Shown here in pieces: positions 19,783 to 28,572 of a DNA stretch of 64,000 nt; position 1 is the first letter of the stretch, and every line of letters starts with the position of its first letter. The stretch lies in assembly GCA_030426665.1 (NCBI GenBank), contig JAUHYD010000011.1, positions 122,951 through 186,950 of the forward strand, written 5' to 3'. The position numbers and the translations under genes were made by a program. The stretch comes from Bacteroidia bacterium (GTDB lineage: Bacteria; Bacteroidota; Bacteroidia; Chitinophagales; Chitinophagaceae). A model generated the notes under the pieces. It was not told where the DNA came from and made no database searches. It saw only the letters and a list, made by a program, of their open reading frames with translations.

Positions 19783-21150
19783 TTACCCTTTAGAGAAGGC
19801 GTTGAGTATATCGTACTTGGTCAGGATAGAGAACTGTCCGCTGTCGTCTCTGGTGAGAACCGCACCGTTATCTTTATTGATATAACTAGTCAGTCTTTCC
19901 AATGGCGTATCTAAACTCACAACCGGAAGCGGACTATCCATCACCTCGCTTACTGATTGTTCTTTTACGTCGTTTTGTTCAATCAGCTTCTTGAATAAAC
20001 TACCCTGAGAAATACACCCCTTCGGCTCCAGCCCGTCCATTACCGGGACATGCTCTATATCATACTTTTTCATCAACTCCAGAGCGTCCGTCACCTTGCT
20101 ATCCTGCGCAATAGTTACTAACCTCCTGCGACCCAGACCATTTATTAAATCGCCTACAGTCTCTACTTCGAGGAAACCTCTGTCCAGCATCCACTCGTCA
20201 TTATATATCTTACCAACATAACGTGTCCCGTGATCATGAAAAATCACCACTACTATGTCGTCTTTTTTAAGCTTGTCCTTCATCTGACGGAGACCAGCTA
20301 TTACAGAACCTCCAGAGTAACCAACGAAAATACCCTCTTCACGAGTTACCTTGCGTGCCATAACCGCACCATCTTTATCACTTACTTTCTCGAAGTGGTC
20401 CAATGCATCTCTGTCAAAGTTTTCCGGCAGGAAATCCTCTCCGAAACCCTCTGAAATATAAGGATGCACCTCACCCATATCTAACTCACCTGTATCAAAC
20501 CATTTCTTCAACAAACTACCATAAGAGTCTATAGCCCAAACCTTTACGTCTGGATTCATTTCTTTTAGATACTTGCCGGTACCGGTTACAGTACCCCCTG
20601 TACCTGCAGCTACAACAAGGTGCGTCACCTTGCCTTCTGTTTGCTCCCATATCTCGGGACCGGTCTGCTCATAGTGCGCCAAACGGTTAGCAAGATTGTC
20701 ATACTGGTTAACGTACCAACTGTTTGGAATCTCCTGCTGTAACCTACGTGCTACCTGATAATAGCTGCGAGGATCTTCCGGCTCTACGTTTGTGGGGCAC
20801 ACAATCACCTCAGCACCATGCGCCTTCAATATATCTACTTTTTCCTTGCTCTGCTTGTCAGTAGTAGCAAAAACACATTTGTACCCCTTGGTGATAGCCG
20901 CTAATGCCAGCCCCATACCTGTGTTACCGCTGGTTCCTTCTATAATGGTACCGCCCGGCTTAATCTTACCTTCTTTTTCTGCTACCTCGAGCATTTTAAG
21001 AGCCATACGGTCCTTGATGCTATTGCCAGGGTTAAAAGTCTCTACCTTGGCATAAACAGTACATGGCAGGTCTGCCACTACTTTATTCAGGCGTATCAGC
21101 GGCGTATTCCCGATGGTTTGCAGTATGTTGTCGTAAACTCTTGCAGGCAT
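19783..21150 (-). CDS. Cystathionine beta-synthase (PLP enzyme with CBS domains)
   Basis: The 455-aa protein has a type-II fold PLP domain (residues ~1-320) and two C-terminal CBS motifs. The PLP lysine lies in PGNSIKDRMA, the phosphate loop in EGTSGNTGMGLA and GTGGTVTGTGKYLKE, and the C-terminal PLP serine in GYSGGS. It condenses homocysteine with serine, or an activated serine, in transsulfuration. The CBS pair (VTDALELMKKYDIEHVPV and a second one starting VSEVMDSPLPVV) may bind adenosyl ligands for regulation. Cysteine synthase is the alternative, but the CBS domains and the length favour Cbs. Confidence 0.9.
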   Translation of the reverse strand: MPARVYDNILQTIGNTPLIRLNKVVADLPCTVYAKVETFNPGNSIKDRMALKMLEVAEKEGKIKPGGTIIEGTSGNTGMGLALAAITKGYKCVFATTDKQSKEKVDILKAHGAEVIVCPTNVEPEDPRSYYQVARRLQQEIPNSWYVNQYDNLANRLAHYEQTGPEIWEQTEGKVTHLVVAAGTGGTVTGTGKYLKEMNPDVKVWAIDSYGSLLKKWFDTGELDMGEVHPYISEGFGEDFLPENFDRDALDHFEKVSDKDGAVMARKVTREEGIFVGYSGGSVIAGLRQMKDKLKKDDIVVVIFHDHGTRYVGKIYNDEWMLDRGFLEVETVGDLINGLGRRRLVTIAQDSKVTDALELMKKYDIEHVPVMDGLEPKGCISQGSLFKKLIEQNDVKEQSVSEVMDSPLPVVSLDTPLERLTSYINKDNGAVLTRDDSGQFSILTKYDILNAFSKG

Positions 21151-21238
21151 TATTGTGTGTTTTTTGTTTGTGGTGCGAAGGTAACAATTTGCCGTAGCAT
21201 TGGCGAGTGATTAGGTTATTTTTATGTTTTTGACCGGT

Positions 21239-21634
21239 CTAGGAATGACCATGTTTCGCAATCCTGCTTCGCTTCAATCCATCACGAAGTAACATGATGG
21301 CAAACAATATGGTAAATCCAGAAAGTATAGGTCCGAGAACAAACGTGCCAAATACATTGGAGATATGTGTGCCTAAAAGGTATATTCTGAGAAAAAGCAT
21401 GATTGCAAAAAGGCAATACACCCCCAACAATCCAAAAAGCACACCTGACATTATACACACCATATAATGCCGTACAAATAGCGGGACAAAAAACAACAAA
21501 TTGAAAACAAAGCTAATTGCAGTCAATTTGTGGTCAATGATATCAATGCCTATATCATAAACACCGAAGCAAGCGAAATAGACACGTGGCAGGTACTTTA
21601 GTGTCAGAATACATATTGGCTTTAATTGCAACAT
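21239..21634 (-). CDS. Small integral membrane protein, unknown
   Basis: The 131-aa protein has about three hydrophobic segments (AISFVFNLLFFVPLFV, IMSGVLFGLLGVYCLFAIMLF and FVLGPILSGFTILFAIML) and a basic C-terminal tail (DGLKRSRIAKHGHS). It has no recognised family. It starts at an ATG with no obvious RBS, like most genes here. It lies between the cystathionine beta-synthase and protease genes on the same strand. Confidence 0.45.
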   Translation of the reverse strand: MLQLKPICILTLKYLPRVYFACFGVYDIGIDIIDHKLTAISFVFNLLFFVPLFVRHYMVCIMSGVLFGLLGVYCLFAIMLFLRIYLLGTHISNVFGTFVLGPILSGFTILFAIMLLRDGLKRSRIAKHGHS

Positions 21635-21731
21635 ACATAGTCTAAAACGCGACTTTCGGCTATAAATTGTAGTGATAAATATAACGCAATCAATCCATTG
21701 TCGTTGCTGAGGTCATGGAAGACGACGAGCT

Positions 21732-22538
21732 TTACGGATTATAATAAGTTAGCGCCTTAGGCATCAGGTCTTTAATATTCTGAATGCGGGTATCGTCATT
21801 GGGGTGCGTCCGCAAAAACTCGGGTGTGGTAGCTCCTCCGCTTTGTGCTTTCATTCGTTCCCAGAAACCAATAGCCGCATTGGGGTTGTAAGTACCGGTG
21901 GCCATGTAGTATAGTCCCGATTCATCGGCTTCGCTTTCCTGCTTACGTGAGAAGGCAAGCACACCCAAAGTGCTGCTGACACCAAACGCTGAATTAAATA
22001 AGTCCTGGGTTTCCTGAGGTTTGGAAGACAGCAATACTGATAATGCAGTACCGCCATACTGAACTAATAGCTGTTGGCTCATACGCTCATTACCATGACG
22101 CAATACAGCATGTGCAATTTCATGCCCCATCACAACGGCCAAATCTGAATCTGCCTGTATAAGTGGCATTATCCCACTATACACAACAATCTTACCACCG
22201 GGCAAACACCACGCATTCACCTCCGGGTTATTTACGAGGTTAAATTCCCAATTGTAACCACTTATCAGGTCGGCTTTACCAATGCTTTCCAAATAAGATT
22301 GTACAGCAACAGTCAATCTGGCGCCAACCCGCTGCACCATATCCGCTTCAGGAGTACCGGTTACGGGCGGGTTCGCGGAAATAAACTCGGTATATTGCTG
22401 ACCGGAAAGGGAAACAATAGTCGCGTCATCGACAAGACTCAATGTATTTCTGTCATTAGCATTCTTCTTGCATGCGTCTGTAAAAAACACAACAGCAAAT
22501 GCTGCAATAACAACTAAAAGGCGATTAATTTTTTTCAT
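21732..22538 (-). CDS. M48-family zinc metalloprotease lipoprotein
   Basis: The 268-aa protein starts with a lipoprotein signal peptide ending in the lipobox TDAC. The catalytic HEIAH motif (HExxH) is in VVMGHEIAHAVLRHGNERM. The third zinc ligand is the Glu of SRKQESEADESGLYYMA. The C-terminal RTHPNDDTRIQNI is typical of BepA/LoiP-like M48 peptidases. It probably acts in the periplasm in outer-membrane quality control. It is divergent from the sugar dehydrogenase gene. Confidence 0.92.
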   Translation of the reverse strand: MKKINRLLVVIAAFAVVFFTDACKKNANDRNTLSLVDDATIVSLSGQQYTEFISANPPVTGTPEADMVQRVGARLTVAVQSYLESIGKADLISGYNWEFNLVNNPEVNAWCLPGGKIVVYSGIMPLIQADSDLAVVMGHEIAHAVLRHGNERMSQQLLVQYGGTALSVLLSSKPQETQDLFNSAFGVSSTLGVLAFSRKQESEADESGLYYMATGTYNPNAAIGFWERMKAQSGGATTPEFLRTHPNDDTRIQNIKDLMPKALTYYNP

Positions 22539-22720
22539 ATAACATTTTATTTATTGTAAACGCTATCCCGTAACTTGGAGAACAAAGTTACCACATATAC
22601 CATATTGCTGTTAATATTGGTTTGTTATTGGTTGTCCATATTCCAAACTACTTAATACACATACTCGCCAAGAATATTTTTATAAATACTATAATTCACC
22701 CCTGCACGTTATTAAGGATA

Positions 22721-24073
22721 ATGAAGAACATACTTATACCCTTACTTCTTATACTGTTTTCAAGCACTGCAGAATCACAATCAATTAAAACGAGAGTGCT
22801 TAAAGATAATCTGTTCATACCCTGGGAGATAGTGTATGGTCCTGACAACCATCTTTGGTTTACCCAAAAGAACGGATTTATCTGTCGGATGGATACAGCA
22901 GGGACTCGCACAGACACACTGCTTTATGAGCCGACCACAGCAACAATAAAAGAAACCGGCATGCTAGGAATGGTGCTGCACCCGGACTTTATTGCCCATC
23001 CTTATGTATATGTAGCGTGGGAGTATCTGCAAATGCCCGATAGCATCATTACCGAACGCATCTGCAGGTACACGTACAATTTTGCAGCTAACAGCCTTTC
23101 GGAACGCTTTGTATTGATAGACAGTATCCGAGGCCATAAATACCACAACGGCTGCAGGTTGCAGATAGCGGACAATAAGTTATTTGCTACAATAGCCGAT
23201 GCAGCAAACAACGATAACCCGCAAAACGTCAACACAATTAACGGCAAGATTATTCGCATTAATCTCGACGGGTCGATACCCGAGGGCAACCCTATTTACA
23301 ACAGCCCGATATGGTCATGGGGACACAGAAACCCACAAGGGCTTGTTTATGCCAATGGCAAACTGTACAGCTCTGAACATGGGCCGAATACCGACGACGA
23401 AATAAATATTATCAAACCCGGCCGCAACTATGGTTGGCCGATGGTAAGGGGTTACTGCGACTTACCCGCTGAGTCATCATTTTGCGATAGCACTGAAGTG
23501 ACCGAACCGATTTCTGCATGGACGCCGACAATAGCACCATGCGGAATCGACTACTATGACTATACTTTGTTCCCTCAAATGAAGCACTCGCTTCTACTTA
23601 CTACATTGAAAAACAAACACCTCTATTGCCTGAAACTAAACGAGGATGGCACACAAATTACCGAGTCGAAAATAATAAACGAAGTTAACCACGGCCGATT
23701 GAGAGACCTATGTATCTCTCCCGATGGAAAAATATTCCTTACAACCAGTAACTCTGACCCAAACGGAGGAGGTCCGTATATCGACAAAATAATCGTTCTT
23801 GAAAGCGCAGAAAGTGGAACCGATCCTCGAAACGACTTTCTTATATACCCCAACCCTGCTGCTAACTTCATTCACATAAACATTCCGGACAACGAGGAAA
23901 AGCTGACATATACTATCACGTCTGAAGCAAGTGGCAAAAGGTTTTATAAAGGAACACTAAATATTTCGTTCCCTGGTATTGACATTTCAGAACTCCCTAC
24001 GGGAACTTACTGTATTAATATTGCAAACGGTAAAAACATAGTGTTCTCTCAAAGCTTTCTTCATTTACGATAA
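22721..24073 (+). CDS. Secreted PQQ-dependent sugar dehydrogenase-like protein with T9SS sorting domain
   Basis: I chose the ATG at 22721 because it begins a proper signal peptide (MKNILIPLLLILFSSTAESQ). The longer frame from 22622 adds no homologous sequence. The ~450-aa protein has a six-bladed propeller of the soluble glucose/aldose dehydrogenase type: IPWEIVYGPDNHLWFTQKNG, GMLGMVLHPDF, KYHNGCRLQIADNKLFATI, GHRNPQGLVY, HGPNTDDEINI and GRNYGWPMV. The last ~80 residues (FLIYPNPAANFIHINIPD to the C-terminus) are a type A T9SS sorting domain, so it is exported to the surface. It probably oxidises sugars or aldehydes. Confidence 0.88.
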   Translation: MKNILIPLLLILFSSTAESQSIKTRVLKDNLFIPWEIVYGPDNHLWFTQKNGFICRMDTAGTRTDTLLYEPTTATIKETGMLGMVLHPDFIAHPYVYVAWEYLQMPDSIITERICRYTYNFAANSLSERFVLIDSIRGHKYHNGCRLQIADNKLFATIADAANNDNPQNVNTINGKIIRINLDGSIPEGNPIYNSPIWSWGHRNPQGLVYANGKLYSSEHGPNTDDEINIIKPGRNYGWPMVRGYCDLPAESSFCDSTEVTEPISAWTPTIAPCGIDYYDYTLFPQMKHSLLLTTLKNKHLYCLKLNEDGTQITESKIINEVNHGRLRDLCISPDGKIFLTTSNSDPNGGGPYIDKIIVLESAESGTDPRNDFLIYPNPAANFIHINIPDNEEKLTYTITSEASGKRFYKGTLNISFPGIDISELPTGTYCINIANGKNIVFSQSFLHLR

Positions 24074-24155
24074 ACAGTCGCACGACCTATTCAAATTATT
24101 TTGTCTAAAATACCGCTTCGCAAAAATCGACTTTTGAGGTATCAATTAGTATTAT

Positions 24156-24179
24156 TAAGTTTGAAACCAAAAGGTTTCA
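24156..24179 (+). promoter_or_regulatory. Promoter and overlapping operator of the ArsR-type gene
   Basis: TAAGTTTG (24156-24163) is a perfect -7 box. It overlaps the palindrome TGAAACC-AAAA-GGTTTCA (24162-24179), which covers the expected start site and ends 3 bp before the ATG. This is the classical position for autorepression. Confidence 0.7.
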
Positions 24180-24182
24180 TGT

Positions 24183-24518
24183 ATGAAAAGAGATGTATTT
24201 CAGGCGATAGCCGACCCGACAAGGAGGGAAATACTTAATTTTATAGCCTTTGAGCCGCAGAATGTAAATACTGTTGCAGCACAATTTGACGTTAGCCGAA
24301 CAGCAATATATAAACACATGAAAATTCTCATAGAATGTGGTTTGGTAGACGTCCGGCAAAAAGGACGAGAAAGGTATTGTGCCGCAAAACTCGAACAGTT
24401 GAGTGAAGTTGCAGAGTGGATTGAACAATATCGACAATTCTGGACATCCAGGCTTGACGCTCTGGAAAACTACCTGAATGACGTTCAAAAAAACAATAAC
24501 AGTAAAAAGAAAAAATAA
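24183..24518 (+). CDS. ArsR-family transcriptional regulator
   Basis: The 111-aa winged-helix protein begins VFQAIADPTRREILNFI, the hallmark of the ArsR subgroup that usually partners SRPBCC or VOC enzymes. The recognition helix region is VNTVAAQFDVSRTAIYKHMKIL, followed by the wing VDVRQKGRERYCAA. There is no Cys metal-binding motif, so it is probably not a metal sensor. The Lys-rich C-terminus is unstructured. It likely represses its own promoter through the adjacent palindrome, together with the downstream VOC gene. Confidence 0.9.
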   Translation: MKRDVFQAIADPTRREILNFIAFEPQNVNTVAAQFDVSRTAIYKHMKILIECGLVDVRQKGRERYCAAKLEQLSEVAEWIEQYRQFWTSRLDALENYLNDVQKNNNSKKKK

Positions 24519-24605
24519 TACTTCGATTTAAATATCAGCTCCTCTGAAAGAGATAAATACATTAATTTTAGACATCTAATTTTTTATTCAACAATTCGAC
24601 TCAAT

Positions 24606-25043
24606 ATGGCACACGTAAGTACATATCTCAATTTTCCGGGCAATACCGAGGAGGCATTCAATTTCTATAAAACAATTTTCGGTGGCGAATTTGGCGGCAA
24701 TGGCATTGTACGCTTTGGTGACATGCCGCCAATGGAAGGCCAACCGCCAATGTCCGATACTGACAAAAACATGGTGATGCATATAAACCTTCCGATACTG
24801 GGCGGCCATATTCTTATGGGTACCGATGCGCCGGAAAGCATGGGATTCTCCGTTGAGAAGGGAAACAACATCCATATAAATCTGGAGACGGATACACGGG
24901 CAGAAGCAAAAAGAATATTTGACGAACTATCTGCAGACGGAAAAATTACCATGCCACTTCAGGACATGTTCTGGGGTGCATATTTCGGAAGCTGTGTCGA
25001 CAAGTACGGCATCAACTGGATGGTTAACTTTACAACCAGATAA
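24606..25043 (+). CDS. VOC superfamily protein, PhnB-like
   Basis: The 145-aa protein belongs to the PhnB/glyoxalase-like family: HVSTYLNFPGNTEEAFNFYK, then FGGEFGG, HINLPILGGHILMGTDAPE and MFWGAYFGSCVDKYGINWM. The last motif is typical of PhnB proteins. It is 87 bp downstream of the ArsR gene on the same strand, a common pairing in Bacteroidota. The substrate is unknown. Confidence 0.88.
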   Translation: MAHVSTYLNFPGNTEEAFNFYKTIFGGEFGGNGIVRFGDMPPMEGQPPMSDTDKNMVMHINLPILGGHILMGTDAPESMGFSVEKGNNIHINLETDTRAEAKRIFDELSADGKITMPLQDMFWGAYFGSCVDKYGINWMVNFTTR

Positions 25044-25169
25044 GAACAGCCAGCTCGGATAGTAGTTTTAAGATCGAATTTCAAAGCAACGCTTGCGTGA
25101 CACTATCTTACTCCCGCAATCGTTTATGTTATTGTTGTACATTAACTGCTGTGTTTGCTAAACAACCCA

Positions 25170-26438
25170 ATGACCGCTGAAAACAACAAACATAAAAATA
25201 CCAGGCACCTGATATTAATTACAGGTCTGTTGTTACTGTGCCGTGTACTGTTTATCCTCCTGATGCCCGCCACCTATTCCAAGGATTTGTATGCATGGCT
25301 GGATGTGATTGACTTGCTTCGTAAGGGTGGCAATCCATATCAGGAACTTCGGGTACTTAACTGGCCACCTGTTTGGATGCAGACGCTATTCGTAATAGGA
25401 AAGGTAGCCGGAGCCACCTCTATATCCGCCACCAGACTGATACAATTTACGCTTATTGCCGGAGAAGTTCTTGTTGCAACATCTGTTTACAACCTGTGCC
25501 GGAAACTTTTTGCCGATAAGAAGATTACAACTGCAATCCTCATCGCGTTAGCTATCAACCCAATAGGCATTTTTCTTTCTTGTCAACATTGCAATTTCGA
25601 TGTATTTGTCGGTTTATGGGTGCTTTGGTTTGTCTCCGCACTTATTGACTTCCATAAAACGGATTTAGCAGAACGCTGGCTGGCAGCCTGCTTCTTCCTG
25701 GGTATGGGTATACTCACCAAAACGATACCCTTTGTACTGGCACCTTTATTAATTTCCGGGATTAGAAAAATTCAACCCAAAACAATCTTGTTTGGCATGG
25801 CACTGCTGATAGCACCGGTTGTTATAGGCATGAGTGTTATCTACACGCTTGCACAGCAGGGGGTAACGGAGCACGTACTCAGTTACCGGTCGATGGCAGG
25901 ATGGTATGGAGTGTCAGGCGTATTTAATATCCTTGCCGTCTACGATGCTATTTATGCCTATAGTTCCTTTTCGCCATATATCATTCTGGCACTAATGACT
26001 TTTGCATCTATTCGTATGAGCATGTTCAAGCAACTTACACAGCAGCAGGTTGTCATTGCAGTACTTACCATGCTCACCTTTCTTACCACTTTTGGTCCGG
26101 GATATTCACCTCCCTACATTTTGTGGTATTTGCCTTTGTTGCCAGTATATTACCTGATGGCACAGCGCAGAACAAAATTGTTTATGATTGTCGGGTTTGT
26201 AGTATTAGTACTTACGTATATAACTGAATATACATTCTTCGATTCCCACGGAGCGATTATCAAAACATATCAGCCGGATGCGGAAACCGCATCGCTGTGC
26301 GACTATCTGGGGCAAAGTAAAACGCAGTCTATCATCCGGCTCCCCATGTTTATATCATACATTATCTTCTTCGCAATATTACTCCGAGACATTAATAACC
26401 CTTTGACAAATAAGCAACAAATTGCCGAAACGAAATGA
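25170..26438 (+). CDS. GT-C-type membrane glycosyltransferase (GT87/mannosyltransferase-like)
   Basis: The ATG at 25170 is preferred over a TTG at 25155. The ~422-aa protein has about ten transmembrane helices. The first extracytoplasmic loop carries an acidic motif (YSKDLYAWLD) and GGNPYQELRVLNWPP, both typical of DUF2029/GT87-like polyprenyl-phosphate-sugar transferases. LSCQHCNFDVFVGLWVL in a middle loop also fits. It probably transfers a sugar to a lipid or polymer at the periplasmic face. It lies just upstream of pyrF, which has its own promoter. Confidence 0.7.
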   Translation: MTAENNKHKNTRHLILITGLLLLCRVLFILLMPATYSKDLYAWLDVIDLLRKGGNPYQELRVLNWPPVWMQTLFVIGKVAGATSISATRLIQFTLIAGEVLVATSVYNLCRKLFADKKITTAILIALAINPIGIFLSCQHCNFDVFVGLWVLWFVSALIDFHKTDLAERWLAACFFLGMGILTKTIPFVLAPLLISGIRKIQPKTILFGMALLIAPVVIGMSVIYTLAQQGVTEHVLSYRSMAGWYGVSGVFNILAVYDAIYAYSSFSPYIILALMTFASIRMSMFKQLTQQQVVIAVLTMLTFLTTFGPGYSPPYILWYLPLLPVYYLMAQRRTKLFMIVGFVVLVLTYITEYTFFDSHGAIIKTYQPDAETASLCDYLGQSKTQSIIRLPMFISYIIFFAILLRDINNPLTNKQQIAETK

Positions 26439-26448
26439 GTCAATTATT

Positions 26449-26456
26449 TACCTTTG
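26449..26456 (+). promoter_or_regulatory. pyrF promoter (-7 box), apparently leaderless
   Basis: TACCTTTG, a perfect -7 box, ends only 4 bp before the ATG at 26461. The transcription start would therefore fall at or next to the start codon. Confidence 0.65.
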
Positions 26457-26460
26457 CTGC

Positions 26461-27261
26461 ATGAATAGAAGCGAGTTAGTCAATAATATATTTGGTAAAA
26501 AATCAGTGTTATGTGTAGGTCTGGATACTGACCTCAGGAAAATACCGGAACATCTGCTTAACGAACCCAACCCAGCCCTTTCGTTCAACAAAGCGATAAT
26601 TGATGCAACTAAAGAATATGCCGTTGCATACAAGATAAATACAGCATTTTATGAAGCACAGGGAATTAAGGGATGGAAAACTATGGAGCAAACCCTGCAG
26701 TACATACCAGACAATATATTTACGATAGCCGATGCAAAGCGCGGCGACATAGGAAACACTTCAGAACAATATGCCCGTACATTCTTTCACACCTACCCTT
26801 ACGACAGTGTAACTGTTGCACCCTACATGGGGGCGGACAGTGTTATGCCATTTCTGCAATTTGAAGATAAGTGGACCATTGTATTGGGGCTCACTTCAAA
26901 CGCCGGGAGTGCAGATTTTCAGCTACAAACCTGCGGCGATGAGTTACTCTATCAGAAAGTATTACGGACAGTTGCTTCGTGGGGAACCCCTAAAAACCTG
27001 ATGTTTGTAATAGGAGCAACAAGAAAGGAACAATTGCAGGAAGTTCGTGCGTTGCTACCAGACCACTTCTTTCTCGTGCCGGGTGTTGGCGCTCAAGGTG
27101 GCGACGTACCAACAGTCTGCTCCAATGCAATGAATAAAGAAGCGGGACTATTGATTAATGTTTCCAGAGGAGTGATTTACGCAGGCTCAGGAGTTAGTTT
27201 TGCAGACCAGGTAAATGCTGCTGCTAAAAAGTATCAAAGCGAAATGGCCGATTTCTTTTAA
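26461..27261 (+). CDS. pyrF: Orotidine 5'-phosphate decarboxylase (PyrF2 type)
   Basis: The 266-aa TIM-barrel enzyme makes UMP from OMP. I start it at ATG 26461, because residues upstream in the longer frame (from 26422) would span the promoter. Motifs are SVLCVGLDTDLRKIP, FNKAIIDATKEYAVAYKIN, the catalytic FTIADAKRGDIGNT (Asp-Ala-Lys-Arg), VTVAPYMG, and the C-terminal LVPGVGAQGGD and INVSRGVIYA. The length and the GLDTD start fit the subfamily-2 PyrF found in Bacteroidota. Its stop overlaps that of the convergent DinB gene. Confidence 0.95.
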   Translation: MNRSELVNNIFGKKSVLCVGLDTDLRKIPEHLLNEPNPALSFNKAIIDATKEYAVAYKINTAFYEAQGIKGWKTMEQTLQYIPDNIFTIADAKRGDIGNTSEQYARTFFHTYPYDSVTVAPYMGADSVMPFLQFEDKWTIVLGLTSNAGSADFQLQTCGDELLYQKVLRTVASWGTPKNLMFVIGATRKEQLQEVRALLPDHFFLVPGVGAQGGDVPTVCSNAMNKEAGLLINVSRGVIYAGSGVSFADQVNAAAKKYQSEMADFF

Positions 27262-27857
27262 CTGAGCACTCTGGAGTCCTCCACAACTGACACTTCGCTC
27301 AGGGTTCGTTTCAACTGAAACAGGTGCCTTGTCTGGTGGGCAATGAGGAAACGCAGCGCATCGCCGGCGTTAATCTTGATAAATTTGGAGAGTGTTATCG
27401 GGATTTTTGCGTCTGATATACATTTGTTCCCGACAGCATCAAGTAAAGCCAAGAGGCGCTTCTCGGTAGAAAGAAATTCGGCAACGACTGCTTTTACATC
27501 AAGATGAGCATCGGGTACATGCCCTTTTGCCGCCTTCATCTTATTGGCAACCTCATCTCTGGTTTTAACATCGGAATACATTGCTTTAATAAAGTACGCC
27601 CCTAACCACCCCGAACGGAAGGTCATCACCTTATCGGAACTTTTAGCCGCTGAAAGCACCTGCTCAATACGAGGAATATAGTATCGATTGTAAGTGTTGA
27701 GGTGTTCTACTATCTGTGACACACTCCATGCTCCGGAATGTGGATGCTTAAGTAAAATATCATCATCTATGTGCTGAATATGCGCTGCCACGTCATATAC
27801 TGCATTCACTTCCGCCTTTAAGGCGTTTATCAACGTTTCATTTGTTTGTATGTTCAT
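27258..27857 (-). CDS. DinB/YfiT-like four-helix protein
   Basis: The ATG at 27857 gives a ~199-aa protein (a TTG at 27875 is less likely). The DinB superfamily layout is visible: SGAWSVSQIVEHLNTYNRYYIPRIEQVL, with the first metal-ligand His in EHL, and GDALRFLIAHQTRHLFQLKRTL near the C-terminus with the second His pair. Such proteins bind divalent metal, and some are thiol transferases. The specific role is unknown. It converges with pyrF with overlapping stop codons. Confidence 0.85.
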   Translation of the reverse strand: MNIQTNETLINALKAEVNAVYDVAAHIQHIDDDILLKHPHSGAWSVSQIVEHLNTYNRYYIPRIEQVLSAAKSSDKVMTFRSGWLGAYFIKAMYSDVKTRDEVANKMKAAKGHVPDAHLDVKAVVAEFLSTEKRLLALLDAVGNKCISDAKIPITLSKFIKINAGDALRFLIAHQTRHLFQLKRTLSEVSVVEDSRVLS

Positions 27858-27922
27858 GACCAGTATTTGCAACAAAATTAGGTTGCACCAGCTCCTCGCA
27901 TATTGGTAAATACCAAGATTTT

Positions 27923-28501
27923 TCAGATTCTTACCTTACCCAATAATTTACTGAAGTTGGTTGGGTCAACCCCAATGTAAGATGCTATATACTTGTGTGG
28001 AACAATATTCAATATGTGCGGACTTCGCTTTAGTAAAGTACGAAACTTATCTTCGGCGGAATACGATAGTATCTCGACGTGTCGATGCAACGTATCGGAC
28101 AGAACGTTTGTCACCCCTACCCTCACCCACGATTCCACTTCCCGATAGCGGGTCATGAGCGAAGACATATCGTTATAATGTATCCTTAGAAACCTACTGT
28201 TTGTCAACGTCTCCAGATCAAAACCTGAAGGCTTTTGCAAAAAGAAGCTATCGATAACACCGGAAAATGAACCCTGGTAAGAGAAAATAAGCGTAGCCTC
28301 CTTATCGCCATAGGCCTTGTAAGCACGTTGCACACCATCTAGCACCAGATATAAATACCGTTCTGTCTCACCTTCATTCGTCATCCGTTCTTTGCGTTTC
28401 AAGGACACCTCCACCCACGGTTCCGCAAACGCAGCAAACGTTTCGGCGTCCATATAACCGATGGCAGCCACTGCATTCTTTAATATAGATTCCGAATTCA
28501 T
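27923..28501 (-). CDS. Crp/Fnr-family transcriptional regulator
   Basis: The ATG at 28501 gives a 192-aa protein. The upstream extension of the open frame overlaps the divergent promoter region and is rejected. An N-terminal cNMP-binding-like domain (KRKERMTNEGETERYLYLVLDGVQRAYK, then FSYQGSFSGVIDSFFLQKPS) is followed by a dimer helix and a short C-terminal HTH (IPHKYIASYIGVDPTNFSKLLGKVRI-like, ends at the last strand). This is the Bacteroidota Crp/Fnr type whose ligand is generally unknown. It is divergent from the GT-C/TPR gene. Confidence 0.88.
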   Translation of the reverse strand: MNSESILKNAVAAIGYMDAETFAAFAEPWVEVSLKRKERMTNEGETERYLYLVLDGVQRAYKAYGDKEATLIFSYQGSFSGVIDSFFLQKPSGFDLETLTNSRFLRIHYNDMSSLMTRYREVESWVRVGVTNVLSDTLHRHVEILSYSAEDKFRTLLKRSPHILNIVPHKYIASYIGVDPTNFSKLLGKVRI

Positions 28502-28572
28502 CACAAGACAAAATAACAATAAAATTGTCCTTTGCCTATCTTTATCGGGTTCAATAACCAATTGAGAAGAAG

